Positions 24,340-35,454 of a stretch of 64,000 nt of DNA are shown here, in pieces. A model generated the notes under the pieces. It did no database searches, was not told the origin of the DNA, and saw only the letters and a program-made list of their open reading frames with translations. Position numbers and translations under genes: made by a program. Source of the DNA: Neoceratodus forsteri (Eukaryota; Chordata; Ceratodontiformes; Ceratodontidae); assembly GCA_016271365.2 (NCBI GenBank), contig CM057456.1, positions 1,391,981,501 through 1,392,045,500 on the forward strand, written 5' to 3'. How positions within the stretch are numbered: position 1 is the first letter of the stretch; the number at the start of each line of letters is the position of its first letter.

Positions 24340-26236
24340 CCGGCCCTCGCCCCTCCTCTGGATCAACGGGCACAAAAGGTCGGGGGTCGCATCGCTCGCC
24401 ACTTTTTAGGGTGGCAGTCGATTATCGCCGACCGGTGGGTTCTCCAATTAGTCAAGAAAGGCCACTTCATAGAATTTCTCGACCACCCACCGGCAAGACC
24501 TCCCCTGCTTTCCCATTACTCGGGTCAGCACGCCCTGCTCATACAGCAGGAGGTGCTCACGCTTTTCGGAAAAGAAGCTATAGAGCACGTACCACGGAAC
24601 CAGAGATGTGCAGGTTATTATTCTCACTTCTTTCTGGTTCCCAAGAAAACAGGGGACCTCCGTCCGATACTGGACCTCAACGAGTCGGTCCTGTACAAAT
24701 GCTTCCACATGGTGACCCTCCCAGTTCTGATTCCCATGCTCAAGCAGGGTGCTTTTCTAGCGTCTTTGGACATGCAGGATGCTTACCTGCATATACCCAT
24801 TGCTCAAGCGCACAGGAAGTTTTGCGTTTCGAGTTTCAGGGTCACCATTATCAGTTCCGAGCCCTCCCCTTCGGACTGTCATCGGCACCTTGGGTATTAA
24901 CAAAGTGCATGGTGGTCGTAGCGGCAACTCTGAGGAGACAAGGCCACTACGTGTTCCCCTACCTGGATGACTGGCTTCTCATGGTGCCCTCTCAGGAGGC
25001 CCTGATCTCCGCCATTCATTATACTCAGTCTCTGTTTGAGACGTTGGGCATCATTATCAATCAAGAGAAGTCATGCTTGGTTCCATCACAGATTTTGCAG
25101 TTCATAGGCACAGTTCTGGACACCGTCCAGGGGAAAGCTTTTCTACCCCAGGACAGAGCAGAACACAGATCCCTCATCAGGGACATTTTGGCGAAGACGA
25201 TCGTTCCTGCCAGACTGGTCCTTTGCCTGCTTGGACACATGGCTGCAGCCATTGCAACAGTCCCGCTAGCCCATCTCCACATGCAGGTGACCCAGTGGAT
25301 ATTACGGGTCCAATGGGATCAAAAGCAAGACCATCTGCAGCTCCCAATCTGGATCACGAAGGTCGTAATCCGGGATTGGCAATGATGGCTAGATTCGAAG
25401 AATCTATCGGTGGGGGTCCCCTTCATTGCACCGTCTCCAACTGTGACACTCTCCACAGACGCCTCAGGGCTCGGATGCGGAGCACACCTCAACGGTGTCT
25501 GGTCTCAGGGCCTGTGGACAGCCCAAGAGACTCATCTCCACATAAATATCCTGGAAATGAGAGCAGTTCTTTACACCCTGCAGGCCTTCCAGTTGGAGAT
25601 TCCACCAGGTACTCTTCTGTTACAGACAGACAATTCAGCGGTGATGTATTACCTCAACAAACAAGGAGGCACCCATTCCTACCCGCTTTGCAGGGAGGCC
25701 ATGAGGGTGTGGGATTGGGTTTTTCAACATGGCGCAAACCTCATTGCTGTTCATGTCCCAGGAGTGGACAATGTCATTGCAGACAGCCTGAGCCGCTCTC
25801 AGACCAGAGTCCACAAGTGGGAACTACTCCAGGAGGTAGTACAGGATCTGTTTTGCAGATGGGGTACACCAGCGTTAGACCTTTTCGCGTCCCCATCCAA
25901 CGTAAAACTGCCCAATTTTTGCTCGCTAGATACAGGGTCTGGTGTTTTCTGGTGAGACTCGTTGTTCCTCTCCTGGGCGAACAGATTCCTGTATGCCTTC
26001 CCCCCTTTCCGTTTTTCCAGAGGGTCCTTCTGAAACTTCGCAAAGAGCAAGCGATGCTGATACTTATTGTGCCGTTTTGGCCCAGGCAGATCTGGTTCCC
26101 TCTACTACATCACCTGTCCCGGGAACCTCCAGTGCCTCTGCCAATCAGCTCCCACTTGCTGTCTCAGGAGGCAGGCTCCTTGGTTCATCCGGACCTTCAT
26201 TCACTGAACCTGCACGCTTGGCTCCTAGAGCCATAG
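24340..26236 (+). pseudogene. DIRS reverse transcriptase-RNase H, broken by one frameshift and one stop
   Basis: RT begins around VGGRIARHFLGWQ (about 24379) with GYYSHFFLVPKKTGDLRPIL (about 24613), then the palm block FLASLDMQDAYLHIPIA (about 24756). A frameshift near 24816 moves to the frame with FRALPFGLSSAPW and the catalytic YLDDWLL (about 24960). An in-frame TGA at 25383-25385 separates RT from RNase H, which shows LSTDASGLGCGAHLNG (about 25446), ILEMRAVLYTLQAF, LLQTDNSAVMYYLN and HVPGVDNVIADSLSR. The post-RNase H block TPALDLFASPSN (about 25867) and LILIVPFWPRQIWF (about 26059, another frame) is shared with the relic at 45.4 kb. Order and motifs are DIRS-type. Confidence 0.88.
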
Positions 26237-26249
26237 CCATGATGTGATA

Positions 26250-27261
26250 CAGGGTCTCGCAAGAGGTAGTAGACATTCTTACGGCTGCTAGGAAACCGGC
26301 TACCCATGCTACTTACGCCATGAAATGGCGCAGATTTTGTCTATGGGTTCAAGCACGCAGTTTTTCGCCTATGGATTGTCCAGAAAGGTTGGTCTTGGAC
26401 TACCTCCTGTCCCTTTTTCAGACAGGCTTGGCCTACTCCTCGATTAAAGTACACCTCTGTGCCATCTCAGCCTATCACACTCCTATAGGCCAACGTCCCA
26501 TATCTCAGTTGGACATGGCACGAGCCTTCCTGAGAGGTGTTCTCCACCTTAGACCTCCAGTTAAGGATCTGATTCCGCCATGGGATTTACCCTTTGTCCT
26601 GGAGCAGCTTACGCTGCCACCTTTTGAGCCAGCCACGGATTGCGAGCTACGTCTCCTTACATGGAAGATGTTGTTTTTAGTTGCCGTTACCTCGGCCAGA
26701 AGAATTTCTGAACTTCATGCACGGATGTGCAAAGAACCTTATTTGGTTTTTCACCAAGACAGGGTATCCCTACGGACTAATCCTAAGTTTCTTACTAAGG
26801 TGGTCTCAGCTCTCACCCTTAATCAGGACATCGATCTACCGGTGTACTTCCCCAAGTATTCTAATTGAGGAGAGGCCCTGTTGTACACTTTAGATAGGTG
26901 TCTTCGATACTACCTGACCAGAACCAAACACCACCGAAAATCGGACCAGCTTTTTGTCTCCTTTGCCCACAGAATGATGGGAGCTCCCGTTTCCAAACAG
27001 TCACTGTCCAGGTGGCTCATTCAGTGTATCACGTTCTGTTACCAAAAGCGCAACAAACCCTTACCGGGTGCGGTTAAGGGTCATTTCACAAGGGGGGTGG
27101 CTACCTCCTTTGCAGCCCTAAAGAACGTGTCCACCTCGGCCATCTGTGCAGCAGCTACTTGGAGCACTGTGCACACCTTCATCAGGCATTATAGCCTAGC
27201 TGTTGCATTGAGGCAAAGAGCAGGTTTTGGTTTAGAAGTCCTTCAAGGACTTCTGTCCTAG
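26250..27261 (+). pseudogene. DIRS tyrosine recombinase, one in-frame stop
   Basis: Integrase-like recombinase in one frame except a TGA at 26866-26868. An N-terminal SAM-like part includes YLLSLFQTGLAYSSIKVHL and PPWDLPFVLEQL. In the catalytic part, the first arginine sits in VTSARRISELHA (about 26690), HxxR in VKGHFTRGVATSF (about 27076) and the nucleophile tyrosine in VHTFIRHYSL (about 27172). The enzyme would insert the circular DNA without target duplication. All recognisable catalytic positions are present; the stop is the only obvious lesion. Confidence 0.88.
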
Positions 27262-27332
27262 GCCTAGGTTCTATTAAGGATTTCTACCTTCCCTCCTCCC
27301 AGTGGTGTGGGATTTCCAATATTGCTTGGAAA

Positions 27333-27436
27333 TCAGTCCTAATGGTGTAACCTGCTGCAAGAGCTGTTTCTCGAAGTAAGATAGTACAGTTACGTAGAAC
27401 TTACCGTAACAGTAGATCTTCGAGAACAGCTCTTGC
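27333..27436 (+). repeat. DIRS internal complementary region
   Basis: 27333-27382 is the reverse complement of the outer left ITR (21757-21806). 27383-27436 is the reverse complement of the right extremity (about 27771-27825), including AGTACAGTTACGTA and CGTAACAGTAGATCTTCGAG. The head-to-head junction falls at 27382/27383 and defines both ends of the element to the base. Confidence 0.92.
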
Positions 27437-27606
27437 ATCAGGTACTTTCCCTCCCACCATCCCCGCTGGAGGTAGATTCTGGTTCCAATATCCTTCTCCT
27501 AGGATCAGGTGTTCTCAGCGCAGGTGTTCTCAGCACCACTCTGATTGCCATTTGATGGTGGATCCTCAGTCTCCTCTTCTAATGTCATCCAGCGGCTGGG
27601 AGTCTC

Positions 27607-27825
27607 CGGCGGGAGAACTGGGGATTCTGGGGGACTGCCTCCTTATGTACTATGCCTGACATCGGGGGCGGGACCGACGTCGGAGGCAGTCCCCGCTGAC
27701 TACTGCTAGCTAGAAAATTTCCATGGGGTCCTGGTGCCTGCCGGCTTCAGTCCTAATGGTGTAACCTGCTGCAAGAGCTGTTCTCGAAGATCTACTGTTA
27801 CGGTAATTTCTTACGTAACTGTACT
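27607..27825 (-). repeat. DIRS right inverted terminal repeat with terminal extension
   Basis: Complement of the left ITR to about 27790, then about 35 bp (CTACTGTTACGGTAA through ACTGTACT) that the left end lacks but the internal complementary region carries. This unequal extension is the usual DIRS asymmetry. Confidence 0.88.
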
Positions 27826-27905
27826 TTGCTTCACTACCAAGACTCTCATTGCTTGTATAGTGCTTTGGGATACATTGTGTATCAAAAGTGCTATATAAAT
27901 GTGGA
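27826..27905 (+). mobile_element. SINE family S2, 3' tail (right half of split copy)
   Basis: TATAGTGCTTTGGGATACAT and AAAAGTGCTATATAAATGTG are a typical LINE-derived SINE 3' tail (GCTTTGGGA...GCTATATAAATG). It completes the SINE interrupted at 21756 and gives the DIRS empty site. Confidence 0.7.
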
Positions 27906-28029
27906 TTCTTCTTCCGCTTCTTGTTCTTCACATATGGTTGTATTTGAACCAATGTGGTTTAATTGCACCTGGATCTACAATGAATTTAATTATTGAGTGA
28001 CACTGTGGTCCAGCTTGGAGTGCTACTGC

Positions 28030-28360
28030 TTTCTTGTTTTCTGAGAGCTTCAGGAAGGATGTGAGAAAGTTTTATTTTACAGAGAGTGGTTAAGCCATGG
28101 AACAGCCTACCAGTAGAGGTGGTGGTTGCAAGAACCATTAATGGGTTTGGACATGGCTGGGACTAAGTAAAAGGCTTAACAGTTGTGCAGCGGGGAAGCA
28201 GCAAGGTGGGGGCTTGGGGGAGGTGAGGGCAAAACCCCCAACTAGACATTAGGTCCGGTGGCGGAATAGGGTAAAATGGAGCAGACTAGGTAGACCAGTG
28301 GTCTTTTTCTGCTAACATTTTCTTTGTTTCTAGGTTTTCTATGTTTCTTTGTACAAAGAG
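28030..28360 (+). mobile_element. CR1 3' end fragment
   Basis: AAGCCATGGAACAGCCTACC then GTAGAGGTGGTGGTTGCAAG match the CR1 ORF2 C-terminus and 3' UTR. The end has GTTTCTAGGTTTTCTATG-type octamers, the CR1 3' signature. Confidence 0.75.
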
Positions 28361-29030
28361 AATTTCAAGTTTTCAGCAAAACGTTTATAGCTGGTGTCAG
28401 CAGTTCAGTTACCCAAAATTCCACCAACATTTAATTTAAAACAGCAATTCAACAAAATTGGGCAAACATTTGACCCTACCTTTTGCACTACAAAACGTTA
28501 CATTCATCTTCCATTTTTATTTGTTGGTAAAAATTTTTAGCTCCACTAAAATGTGAGTATTTTTAAAATGTTTTAATGTAGTTTTTTTTTCTCAAGAAAA
28601 AAAGATGGCTGCCACATTTGGCTTAGAAATACCATTGGAAACCTGGTAAGAGTTAGGATCGAGAAAATGAAACAAGCCCATGGTGCACAGCATGGGAGGT
28701 ACCTAGGAAAGTAGATTTGACAGGTATTCCAATGATTTTATTAATTGTAACTGAAACTAGATTTTTGGATAAACATTTTTCATTGCACTGCTACTTTAAA
28801 GATTTTCTGCATTTCCTAACTAATAGTTTCGTTAACACAGAATATTTTCTTTTAGCTTTCATCTGTTCACTTTTCTTATACCAGCCATGAGGTCATAATC
28901 CTCTGTTTATGACGGCCCAACCTGCTTGCAGCATAAATCTGATGTCAGAAGACGATTATAACTTCAGGACAGAAAGGCAACAGGAACAGATTAAGTACAA
29001 GGGCTAAAACACCTGACCTTCTTTGAGGAC
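28361..29030. other. no recognised feature
   Basis: AT-rich intron DNA. No TE protein or repeat structure seen. Confidence 0.5.
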
Positions 29031-32000
29031 ATCTCCCTTCATTCAGCCACACCTATGGAACTGTTAGCTGTAGGACCACCCATAAACATTTGTCATCTAG
29101 GGCCACCCATGTTGACATCATCAGCACCTCCAGTATAACATGGGTGGCTCCATTATTCCTCGGTTCTTTCTCCCGCCATTGGCTGCTTATCAAATCAGTG
29201 AAGAATTTAGAAGCCATTCTGCAAACCACGGAGGGTGCACAGCATTTGACCCTAGCTTTGATTCTGGTTTCACCTACCCATTCTACTGACTCAATGACTT
29301 TGACAACATCCTGCTGGTCACCACAGTGGTCAGTGTCAGTTGAGAAATCTCCACTGTGCATGTAAAAGCCTAAAGTGAAGCAGATCAGTCAGCTGCTGGG
29401 CACTGTGGCAGGGGTTGGGGGGACAGACTGACCAACTGGGATGGATCCATCAAGGGGAGGGCATAACACAAGTACCTTTTTTGACCCATTTAGGGCTTAT
29501 GCAGTCAGGTGAGGGAGAGTGGTAGCTATTTAAAGATAGCATTGAGCATGCAAGGGGGGACCTGACTGAGTGATTGGGATTTTATGCCAGATATATTTTA
29601 GTTGTTTTGCTACTTACAGGAGGGCCAGGGAGGGAGGGAGGTGGGGGATGATTGAGGGGATTGGAGTGGCCAGGGTTAGGGGTAGGGAAAAGTTATTTCT
29701 TTTGTTTCCCTAGTGTCTACTGCCTTGCTGATTGAAAGGATGTTGACAGTTGCCCACAGTGCTCTGCCTGCCAGCATCCATTGAAGAATGGAAGACCAGG
29801 CTGGTCTTAATCAGGCCAGAGGATCATAAAATGTCCTCGGTGGCTGCGGGTTGGGCTGCTCAGCTTGTGGCCCTTGAAGAAGAGGTAGCAGCAGCTGCAG
29901 CAGGGACCTTGTCCATCTCAGCACTGTTCACAGCTGGGGCCAGTGTCGGGGTTGTTCTCAGGAATTCTGAGAAATGTGTATGGCCCTCCCATTGCAGCAA
30001 GAAGCAGAACAGCACTGTCATAGGTCATGGGAGCGGCAATGATCTTGCTGTTCCTGCTCCTTCGACTCCCCTGACCGCTCGACCTTGGTTGAGCTTCCTT
30101 CAGTCGAGGGACAGGTTGAGTTTTCCACAGTGGCCTTGCCGGAACATTTGACCTCGACTCCAGTCAACCAGATGGTCGAGATTTTTATCAAACCAGTCAA
30201 CAGACTGTGAGAGGAGATCGACAAGGAGTCTTCAGTCTTCCAGACCCTGGTGCTCTCTGTCCTTACTCAGGAGGATGATGATCAGTCGGTACCTACGTCC
30301 AAATTACCTCAGGGGCTACCATCAGCAGTGGACATGCCTCCTAGATCATTATTGGTCATGCTGCCAAAGCACATTGTCTATTTGGAACCCCCAGAAGACA
30401 CATATCGACATCAAGTCCTCAGTTTGCATCACTGCTCATGCTCTTAATCTCACTTGAGCAGGAGGCATCACTATTGATGCTTCTCGACCTCCTCATCCTC
30501 TGGTGAGAAGCGGCATTAATGGTGTATGCACTGGTGCTACAAGGAACTCCTTTGGCAGCACTGGACCATTGCAGGAAAGGGCAGGGCTCTTTCCCTGGGG
30601 CTATAGTCCTCTGGCCTCTTCTGTCCACTCCTCTGTCAGTCCACCCAACTCAGCAGACTGCAGCATCTGCTACTTCACTTTGGGTCGAGCCCTCGCACTA
30701 CCTCTGGCTTGCCAGGCCCTTTGTCAGTGGAGGTCACAGAAGATGACATTCATGTGGGCCATGGCGAAAATAGGACCAGAGCAGTCTTTGAGGAATCTTC
30801 AGACTCAGATGTTGAGTCATCATCGATGGCCTCAACCAAAACTCAGCAGTTCGACCATGATTCCCCAGATGGTTGATCAGCCACATTGGGGCTGACTTCT
30901 TTTGGAACATTGCTCCAACGTATGTTGGAGTCCATGTCCGTGCCCTTTGACACACTGCAGAAATGGGCAAAGTACCTCCTCATTGAGATCCTGGATAGAG
31001 ACAAGTCCCCATGGCTCATTTCTCCTTTGGCTGAGGCCATTTTGGGACTGACTTTGGCAGCATCCAGCATCCTGCCTGTCACCCACTACCCGGATGGTCC
31101 CTAAGTATGTGATACCTACGGGTACCCTTTCAGGTTTTTCACACCACCCTTCAGCTGAGGACTTGGTTTTGGATTCAGCCTTCTGCAAGTCGATGGCCTG
31201 GGGAATGTGGGCAAACCTCCCAACAAAGAGTCCAAAAAATTAGACCATGCAGTCAAAAGGTTTACACAGCTACCTCCTTGGGTCTCTGGTAGGCCAGCTA
31301 CTCAGTAATGATGGCTAACTGTGGCTATTCCCTTTATGGAACCATTTGACTTCTCCTCCTTCTGCTTCCTGCTAATAAGCAGCAGACAGCCCAAATGCTC
31401 AGAGACTAGGGGAAAATGATGGCTAATCACCAGCTCCAGATGATCTTGGACATGGATGACACCAGTGCCCATGCCATGGTTACAGCCATTACTGTGCATC
31501 GCAGGGCCTGGCTGCGGCCACCTGCCTTCACAGCTGACATCCACCAAAAGCAGGCTGATGTCCCATTCTTGGGCACCAGCCTCTTTGACCCTGGGTGTGG
31601 AAGGCCCTCTTCACTTGTACTGAGACGTCCTATGAAACCCTTGATTCTATGGCTTTGTCCCAGAAGGATCCACAAACTTTCAAGTCTAAAAAGAAGGTTT
31701 TTCAGTTTTGACCATTTCAGCCACGGCAGTCTCAGCAGCAGCTCCAGCAGGGGCACAATGAGCCCTGCCATCCAAAGCCAAAGTTTGGTGCGCAGAGGCA
31801 AAACAGAGTGAGGGTCCGAGATGGTCGTGCCTCCAGGGCACCATCTGCCAGAGCCCCCTCCAAGGTTACTAAGTGATGGGTTGCTTGGTGCCATTCGTCC
31901 TCCTGTCCAGCCCGTCTTCCAACTCCCGGTCGAAGGTCACAAAACTTCTTTCCATGATGGTCTGCTATTGCCTTGGACAGGTTGGTTCTGGAAGTGGTGG

Positions 32001-32330
32001 GCAAGGGGTTGATCCTGGAATTCAAGGCTCTCCCACCACACTGACTACGAGCTCCTTGGGTGTCCAAGGTGCTGAAGGACACATTGTCCATGCTAGGAGT
32101 CAACATAGCTCATCTCCTGGAGTGCAGGGCAATAACATATGTCCCAGACACTTTTACCACTCAGGGATACTTTTTATTTATTTTTTATTTTTATTTGACC
32201 GGTAAAGGAAGACCGGGCAGTTCTGCCTATTTTCAGCCTGACCCTATCCCTCAAGGAACTGGTTTCTTACAGTACATTCATGAGCCTTGTCAGTAGAGTA
32301 GAATATTAGGGCTGTCAGGTCAGAAGCCGC
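29031..32330 (+). mobile_element. decayed DIRS-like element, gag region
   Basis: The terminal-like segment near 29050-29160 resembles 49570-49660 (GGAAC...TAGGACCAC...GGGTCACCCA pattern). Around 30060-30190 the repeated GTCGAG/TCGACT composition matches the gag of the element at 61-62.7 kb. At 31440-31580 MDDTSAHAMVTAITVHRRAW and then LRPPAFTADIHQKQADVPFL align with LRRHSWLRVSGCTPDVQ...VPYN of the DIRS at 23.97 kb. RT and recombinase are not recognised, so the 3' half is missing or too decayed. Many stops. Confidence 0.7.
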
Positions 32331-32759
32331 TGTTTCCAGTCATCTTTTCCTTGAGTTGTTCACCTCCCAACTTTACATAGCATAGCAGCAGGTCTGCTCT
32401 GAGAGGATAACCTTCAGCTCCCCTGCATGTGGAAGTCCTTCGGGTCAGGAGGAGAAACTCATGTGTTCCATAGTTTGCAGCAGTGCATCGCAGGTCAGAC
32501 TTCACATTTGAGTCTAATATTATTGAATCTGCCTGGAAGGATGATGACTCCAAAGGTTTCCTTCCTCTGCAGGGTTTTTTTTACTCTCCTCCTTACTGAT
32601 AGTCATAAAACTTAGATTATTTTGTGTTTTATTCCAACAGAAAGGTTGGAACGTGGATGGTGGCTTCTGCTTTTTCTTCTTCATCTTCAGTGGATGTTCA
32701 GCTTTGTGTCCTTCTCACTCTCCTTAGTGGAAGTCAGTGTTCTGACAGTTCCCTTCATG

Positions 32760-32983
32760 CCTTCATCTTTGACCATTTGGGCTTCTTTTCTAAAGTCTAG
32801 TTAGCCAAATGACTTGATATCCTGTGGCAGCTCTAGGCGTAGAACCCTCCTCAAGAGAGTTCCTGTGCCTCAGTTACCCCAAAAGGGTGGTAGTTCCTTG
32901 GGAACAGTGTGTGAAGGGCCACAGAGTCTTCAGATCAAATCACCCTACTTAGGTACCGAGCTACCAATAGTTTTTGGACACCT
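32760..32983. repeat. direct repeat copy 1, left part
   Basis: ATAGAACCCTCCT-type sequence, TTCCTGTGCCTC, GGGTGGTAGTTCCTTGGGAA and GGCCACAGAG match 34660-34905 in order. The copy is interrupted by the foldback element and continues at 34422-34535. Confidence 0.7.
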
Positions 32984-33345
32984 GGGCCCAGATATTCAAA
33001 AGGGTTGCTCCATGCGCAACAGGGTTGCGCATGCGCAAGTCTTACATTGCGCCATTCTGCGATATTCAGCAGGAGGCAGTTGCTCCACTGGCAACAGGTT
33101 GCGCAAAAGAGCAATGCAAATGAATGCATGCTCAACAGGAGGGGGAGGAACCATGCATAACCTGCGCAACCTGATATTCAGTCGGGTTGTGCAGAGTTGT
33201 CATCGAACCCAACCTGCGCCTGCACAACCTGAGCCAAAAAAGGATCAAGTTGAGGGCCACCCACAGGTGAGCTGCTGTATTGCAGGGCGCAACACAGCAG
33301 CTGCCACCCTGGCTGGCCCCCAACCTCGGTCCCTGTGCCCCCCAC

Positions 33346-33667
33346 CAGCCCGATCGCGGGCATCACAGTCCCATGAACCCCACACACATCTCCCACAGCC
33401 TGATCGCGGGCAGTACAAGTACATGAACCCCACACATCTCCCACAGCCCGATCGCGGGCAGAACACGACATGTCGCCCCCCACACACATCTCCCACAGCC
33501 TGATCGCTGGCAGAACACGACATGTCGCCTCCCACACACATCTCCCACAGCCCGATCGCGGGCAGAACCTGTATGACCCCCAGTGCCCGATCACGGGCAG
33601 ATAACCCCTCCCCAACCCGAATAACTCCCTGGTGGTCCAGTGGACCGTAAAGCCCGATCGCGGGCAG
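33346..33667 (+). repeat. forward array of about 50-bp units with CCCGATCGCGGGCA core
   Basis: Cores begin near 33349, 33399, 33448, 33499, 33550, 33587 and 33652, separated by AACACGACATGTCGC and CACACATCTCCCACAG spacers. The core is itself a near-perfect palindrome centred on CGATCG. One unit boundary contains GGTGGTCCAGTGGACC, also present near 63.7 kb. Confidence 0.85.
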
Positions 33668-33789
33668 AATGTCACAACACAACCCCCAACATCTCCTGGT
33701 GTCTAGTGTCCCCACCCACCCATCACCTGCCAGGCAGCAGCCGTCGGGGACCCGACGGGCTGTAGAGATGACAGAGAATATCGTACTGT

Positions 33790-34012
33790 TCTGCCCGCGA
33801 TCGGGCTGTGAAAGATATGTGTGTGGGGGCGTATGCGTGTTCTGCCCGCGTCGGGCTGTGGAGATGTGTGTGTGGTTGAGACATGTACGTGTTCTGCCTC
33901 ATGACCGGGCTGTGAAGATGTGGGGGCTACATGTAATGTGTTCTGCCCGCGATCGGCTGTGGGAGATGTGTGTGGGGGGTGTCATGTAACTGTGATGCCC
34001 GCGATCGGTCTG
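33790..34012 (-). repeat. reverse array of the same unit
   Basis: CTGCCCGCGATCGGGCTGTG and variants near 33791, 33841, 33895, 33941 and 33993 alternate with GATGTGTGTGTGG spacers. These are complements of the forward array, with more substitutions (for example TGACCGGG at about 33901). Confidence 0.82.
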
Positions 34013-34421
34013 CATTGTGCGTCGGTCCCCGACGGCTGCTGCCTGGCAGGGTGGCCAGGAGCAAGTCCTCGGGGATCGGCGCACCTACATGCAAATGGGG
34101 CCATAAATAGATGCAAATGGCCCCCCCTGCGCCTTGCATAAATTATGGCCCCATTTGCATGTCACCTTTTGAATATCGGAAATTTGCGCATGGCGCAATG
34201 GTACTTGCGCCACCGCAAGTTTAATGCTCAACTCTGGCAACTTGCGGTAGCGCAAGTTCCACTGCGTCATGTGCAAGTGCTGTGGCTCGGGGGTGATATT
34301 CAAAGGAGTTGCTCAACAGCGCAACTCCTTTGAATATCACCCCGGCCACACCCCTGCTCAACTATTTTGAGCAGCGAAGGGGCTTGCGCCTCAGACTGGC
34401 GCAGTTTGAATATCTGGGCCC

Positions 34422-34535
34422 TTATCTATTCACTGGCACAAAGGCCATATTACGTTGCACAAGCAAGCACCACAACAGCACAAGCTTTGAAATGCTCTAG
34501 TTACTCCTCACCTAGTTGCCCACTGAACCAGTGAG
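34422..34535. repeat. direct repeat copy 1, right part
   Basis: GGCCATATTACGTTGCACAA, GCACCACAACAGCACAAGC and GCCCACTGAACCAGTGA match 34905-35010. It resumes directly after the foldback element. Confidence 0.7.
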
Positions 34536-34619
34536 TTGTAAAGTAAAAAAATGAGGCTTGGTGGAGCAGTGGATAACATGTACCACACCTCCCACCAAGC
34601 ACAGTTTCACAGCGCATAC

Positions 34620-35010
34620 CTCAGAGGTCTTTGGGACAATTGTTTCTTTACAGCCTTATCTCCTCTGGCAGCTCATCTGTCTCCTGGGCTTTTTCTCTAA
34701 GGTAGTTTTAGGCAAAGGACTTACCATCTTGTGGCACCTCTTGGAATAGAACCCTCCTAAAGTGTTCCTGTGCCTCCAGTACCTTGAAAGGGTGGCAATT
34801 CCTTAGGAACAGAGAGCATGACAGGCCACAGAGGCTTCCAGTCCAGTCCCTCTGCTAACACTACTGAGCTGGCGACAGCTCCCAGCAACCTTAATTCATT
34901 CAGTTGTACAAGCATCATATTACATTGTGCAAGCATGCACCACAACAGTCCAAGCAATGAAATACAGTAGCTGCTCCATACTTAATTGGCCATTGAACCA
35001 GTGAATCTAG
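34620..35010. repeat. direct repeat copy 2 (uninterrupted)
   Basis: Contiguous counterpart of 32760-32983 plus 34422-34535. It gives the pre-insertion site CAACCTTAATTCATTCA versus CACCT|TTATCTATTCA around the foldback element. Confidence 0.7.
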
Positions 35011-35454
35011 GTTTATACCACGGGCTGTGGATAAATTTGACTTGCTGGCATAAGTTCAGTCCATTTTCGGTTCATATTGGCTCTGTATTCATTTTGGACC
35101 AGTATCCAGCTTTTTGATTTTAAAGATGTGGATTCACATTTGCATCTTGCATTTAAAGTTTTATTCATGCCTGATAATGCTGTGGCAGCAGCTTGTCACA
35201 CAGCTGTTGTCATTATGAATTAATTATACTGTAACTAATGGGTTGTATTGTCTCCTTTGATGATGTTATTGATTGTATTCATATTTATTTCTTGTTTTAC
35301 TGTTGTCTACACGTTGTCATGTTTGAGCGCACCATTTTACAATATTTTTTGTTTATCCCGTTAACCTTTTCAGCTTTGTATTCAACATGAAATATGACTG
35401 CAGTAAACTTTTACATACTTACATGCTTTTATCTTATGCTTGTCACATTTCCAG
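35011..35454. other. intron sequence before second dynein exon
   Basis: AT-rich with no TE recognised. It ends with acceptor CACATTTCCAG at 35444-35454. Confidence 0.6.

Larger units (their letters stand above)
21757..27825 (+). mobile_element. DIRS-like tyrosine-recombinase retrotransposon, structurally complete
   Basis: A 6.07-kb element with inverted terminal repeats (21757-21947 and 27607-27825), a gag-like region, RT/RNase H, tyrosine recombinase and an internal complementary region at 27333-27436. The latter equals the joined complements of the two outer ends, which is diagnostic of DIRS and supports replication through a circular intermediate inserted by the recombinase. Ends fall inside a SINE with no target duplication, as expected for DIRS. 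The reading frames contain at least one frameshift and two in-frame stops, so the copy is probably not autonomous now. Confidence 0.93.
32984..34421. mobile_element. 1.44-kb foldback element with inverted GATCGC arrays
   Basis: Terminal inverted repeats GGGCCCAGATATTCAAA (32984-33000) and its exact complement (34405-34421). Subterminal regions on both sides are rich in TTGCGCA/TGCGCAA and GATATTCA. The inner left half carries about seven CCCGATCGCGGGCAG-type units 33349-33667. The inner right half carries about five complementary units 33790-34012, so the whole folds back. It sits in a duplicated host sequence, and the other duplicate (34620-35010) shows the empty site. No transposase: non-autonomous DNA element, superfamily unknown. 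Confidence 0.85.

Noticed and set aside
25774..26050. DNA methyltransferase domain between RNase H and recombinase of the DIRS
   Set aside because: Some DIRS carry one, but I see only the DLFAS and APFWPRQ-type blocks and no methyltransferase catalytic motif that I can defend.
29090..29365. Short host gene around 29.1-29.4 kb (open on both strands)
   Set aside because: The segment resembles the start of the relic at 49.57 kb and leads into DIRS gag traces, so it is better explained as element DNA.
32814..33715. Long open frames (up to 229 codons, both strands) with repeating MCVG- and CPRSGCG-like peptides
   Set aside because: They simply translate the tandem GATCGC units; unit length keeps the frames open without implying a protein.
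33349..34012. CRISPR-like array (regular repeats with spacers)
   Set aside because: Vertebrate context; spacers are themselves repeated, units are in two opposed orientations and no cas genes exist.
34555..34640. tRNA-like head of another SINE (GCTTGGTGGAGCAGTGGATA)
   Set aside because: No credible box B, no A-tail or TSD found.
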